A stretch of 6,600 nucleotides of DNA from CAYWGR01 sp964458015 (GTDB lineage: Bacteria > Planctomycetota > Planctomycetia > Pirellulales > Thermoguttaceae): assembly GCA_964458015.1 (NCBI GenBank), contig CAYWGR010000239.1, positions 1 through 6,600 of the forward strand, read 5' to 3'. A model generated the notes under the pieces. It ran no database searches. It was given only the letters and a program-made list of their open reading frames with translations, and was not told the DNA's origin. Below are positions 5,026-6,600 of this stretch, piece by piece (position 1 is the stretch's first letter; every line of letters starts with the position of its first letter). The position numbers and the translations under genes were made by a program.

Positions 5026-6378
5026 ATGGGTAAAGCGTTCGATCCCTACCATAAATGGCTTGGAATTCCGCCGGAAGAACAGCCGCCGAATCACTACCGT
5101 CTGCTCGGCATTAAGGTATTCGAAACCGATGCCGATGTGATCGAGGCGGCATCGGATCAGCGGATGTCGCATTTGCGCGGCTATCAAACCGGCCGTCATG
5201 CCGATTTGTCGCAACGGCTGTTGAACGAGATTTCGGCCGCACGTGTTTGTTTGCTAAACCCTGCCAAGAGGGCGGCCTACGACGAGCAACTGCAAAAGTC
5301 GATCCAGGCGACGAAGAAAGCCGTGTTGCCCGTTGCAGAGCCGATGGGATCGCCGGATGCCTCGAATCCCGCTTTTCCCGTTGTCACTAACGATTGGTCC
5401 ACGGGAGCAAGCCGCCGGAAGGCGATTCGTGCCGCGCGCAAGAACCAATTCGGGGCGATCATCAGCACCATCATTGCGTTGATTTTAGTCTTTGGCGCAG
5501 TGGCGGCATGGCAAATCGCATCGCGGGAAACTCCGAAGGTGGTTACACCGCCGACGCCCAAGCCTGCACCTCCGAAGCCGTTGCCGGTTAAGGAACACAG
5601 CAAAAAACCGATGACGTCGAAGGAGCATCCGCAGCCCAAGGCGGCGGCATTGCCCATCGAACGTCCCACGATTCCTGTTCCGCCAAAAAAGCGCGTCGAG
5701 CAGCCTTCGGTGGCGAAGAACGGGAAAGCGGCGAAGAACGGGAAAGCCGTGCTCAAGATGAATACGTCGGACGGCACGGATCCCTTGTTGGAGGGCGATC
5801 AAGAACTAAGCGGCGCAAAAAAACCGCTGCGGTGGCCGATGCCATCCGCCACGGAATTAGAGGCGTCGCTGAAGAAGATCCGCAGTTATTATCGAACGGA
5901 TATTGCCGGCGCCAAGACGGCGGAATCGCGTCATGCCTTGGCGATGCAGTTGTTGAACAAGGCGAACCAAGACAAGACCGGTGAATCGCCCGTCGTCGTC
6001 TACGCGCTATGCCGTTTAGCTCGCGACATCGCGGTTCAGGGCGCCGACGACATGACCGCATACCAAGCGATCGACGTGATGGCCGAAAAATTCGAGGTCG
6101 AGGCGGGGACGCTGAAAGCGGATGTGCTTGGGGATCTTGCCAAGAAGGCTCGAATGCCCAACCAACATGCTTTCTTGGCGGATCAATCGGCCGAATTGAT
6201 GGAAGACGCCGCGGAGGCGGGCAATTACTCGCTGGCCGCGCACCTGGGCAAGTTGGCGATTTCCGAGAGCATCAAAGGCAATAAGAAAGACTTGGCCCAA
6301 AAAACCAAAAGCCGGTTGAAAGAGATTCTCGACAACGCGGACCGCAAGTCGGACGCCCCCGCTTCACCGCCGAAGTAA
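5026..6378 (+). CDS. Shorter paralogue: J-like domain, membrane helix, linker and half helical region, 450 aa
   Basis: The first 90 residues align without gaps to those of the upstream gene, with 66 identities by my count (about 73%). The start ATG 5026 is chosen over TTG 5023 because the upstream gene begins with the matching MG-x-x-FDPY. The J-like domain again lacks HPD (HLR at 49-51). A membrane helix spans residues 142-164 (FGAIISTIIALILVFGAVAA), preceded by a very basic segment, RRKAIRAARKN (130-140), which argues for a cytosolic N-terminus. A Pro/Lys-rich linker covers 165-265 and holds a duplicated AKNGKA. Residues 276-437 match only the first half of the upstream gene's helical region, with RLARDIAVQ (330-338), YQAIDVMAEKFEVEAG (346-361) and EDAAEAGNY (393-401). 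The protein then stops cleanly after a short Pro tail, with no second helical half or beta domain. It probably works with, or competes with, the longer paralogue at the membrane; that is inference. Confidence 0.84.
   Translation: MGKAFDPYHKWLGIPPEEQPPNHYRLLGIKVFETDADVIEAASDQRMSHLRGYQTGRHADLSQRLLNEISAARVCLLNPAKRAAYDEQLQKSIQATKKAVLPVAEPMGSPDASNPAFPVVTNDWSTGASRRKAIRAARKNQFGAIISTIIALILVFGAVAAWQIASRETPKVVTPPTPKPAPPKPLPVKEHSKKPMTSKEHPQPKAAALPIERPTIPVPPKKRVEQPSVAKNGKAAKNGKAVLKMNTSDGTDPLLEGDQELSGAKKPLRWPMPSATELEASLKKIRSYYRTDIAGAKTAESRHALAMQLLNKANQDKTGESPVVVYALCRLARDIAVQGADDMTAYQAIDVMAEKFEVEAGTLKADVLGDLAKKARMPNQHAFLADQSAELMEDAAEAGNYSLAAHLGKLAISESIKGNKKDLAQKTKSRLKEILDNADRKSDAPASPPK
5713..5747 (+). repeat. 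18-nt tandem repeat in the linker of the shorter paralogue
   Basis: GCGAAGAACGGGAAAGCG at 5713-5730 is repeated at 5731-5747, with the last base diverged. The period is six codons, giving AKNGKA twice (residues 230-241). This is an in-frame expansion in a disordered exported linker. Confidence 0.75.
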
Positions 6379-6600
6379 TACGGATTTCCATACCGAGTTG
6401 CGCGGCGGCGTCTTTGCGAAGCCGCAAGCGGTTTGCCGAACGTATTAAACGATAGAATCGCGCTCTTAAGAGATCGTCCACCTTTTGCGGCTATATGGGA
6501 TAAGGATTTACAAAATAAACAACCGTTTTGGAGAAGCATACCGCCCTTGTGCAATCGCTTTTGCGTCTCCCAAGCGATGCGCTGCACACCTTCCGCCACC
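6379..6600. other. Region downstream of the second J-like gene, no gene supported
   Basis: No reading frame here looks like a gene inside the window. A GC-rich inverted pair, GCGGC (6405-6409) and GCCGC (6421-6425), follows the stop but lacks a T-tract, so it is not a convincing terminator. A 10-nt palindrome CTCTTAAGAG lies at 6463-6472. The most prominent structure is the stem-loop at 6548-6588. A gene might begin at the right edge, but its start cannot be fixed. Confidence 0.4.
6548..6588. repeat. Long imperfect hairpin near the right edge
   Basis: Arms TGTGCA (6548-6553) plus ATCGCTT (6554-6560) pair with AAGCGAT (6572-6578) and TGCACA (6583-6588). This gives 13 base pairs interrupted by a one-sided GCGC bulge, with an 11-nt loop. 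No T-tract follows. It could be an operator, an RNA structure or coding sequence of a gene running out of the window. Confidence 0.5.

Noticed and set aside
4784..5823. Runs of seven A near 4784-4790 and 5817-5823 as possible programmed frameshift sites
   Set aside because: Neither has the X-XXY-YYZ phasing of a slippery heptamer with a visible stimulator, and both genes read through with intact domains.
6225..6599. Minus-strand frame of 124 codons reaching the right edge
   Set aside because: It overlaps the 3' end of the second J-like gene in antisense for over 150 bp, shows no domain, and its composition is not protein-like. The part beyond 6379 is not enough to support a gene.
6530..6600. 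Possible plus-strand gene start: GGAG at 6530-6533 before TTG 6547 or GTG 6549
   Set aside because: Spacing of 13-15 nt is too long for a good ribosome site, and under 55 nt of frame is visible, so nothing can be recognised.

Overview
The window most likely comes from a planctomycete (Planctomycetota, Pirellulales-like). The main evidence is a pair of large proteins that open with the lineage-typical 'FDPYHKWLGIPPEEQPPNHY' type of J-like domain. A Cys/Gly-rich exported protein of a planctomycete type and moderate GC content agree with this. Taxonomy is inferred from recognised protein style, not from a marker gene.

Region 1 (1-1060) is a repeat/transposase-domestication zone. Three directly oriented copies (the first cut by the window edge) of a ~108-bp element occur at 1-55, 273-380 and 951-1059. 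Each complete copy is two inverted REP-like hairpins, outer termini AATAGCC...GGCTATT, around a short central palindrome, which is the layout of a BIME. Between copies 2 and 3, on the minus strand, lies an IS200/Y1-like HUH protein (430-915), a REP-associated tyrosine transposase (RAYT) candidate. Between copies 1 and 2, also on the minus strand, is a 53-residue single-pass membrane protein (51-212) whose stop codon is supplied by the repeat.

Region 2 (1060-2058) has a gene-free stretch, a nested stem-loop directly before a Shine-Dalgarno, then a Cys-rich exported protein (1263-1937) closed by a strong intrinsic terminator (2027-2058).

Region 3 (2059-6378) starts with a structured ~330-nt leader and holds two tandem paralogues. 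The first (2395-4899, 834 aa) has a degenerate J-like domain lacking HPD, one membrane helix, a charged linker, a long alpha-helical region and a C-terminal concanavalin/DUF1080-like beta domain. The second (5026-6378, 450 aa) keeps the J-like domain, membrane helix, a Pro/Lys linker and only the first half of the helical region. They are 126 bp apart, in the same direction, and probably co-transcribed; they look like a membrane-anchored pair with a cytosolic J-like head and an exported tail.

Region 4 (6379-6600) has no convincing gene; it holds a strong imperfect hairpin near the right edge. No tRNA, rRNA or CRISPR array was seen.
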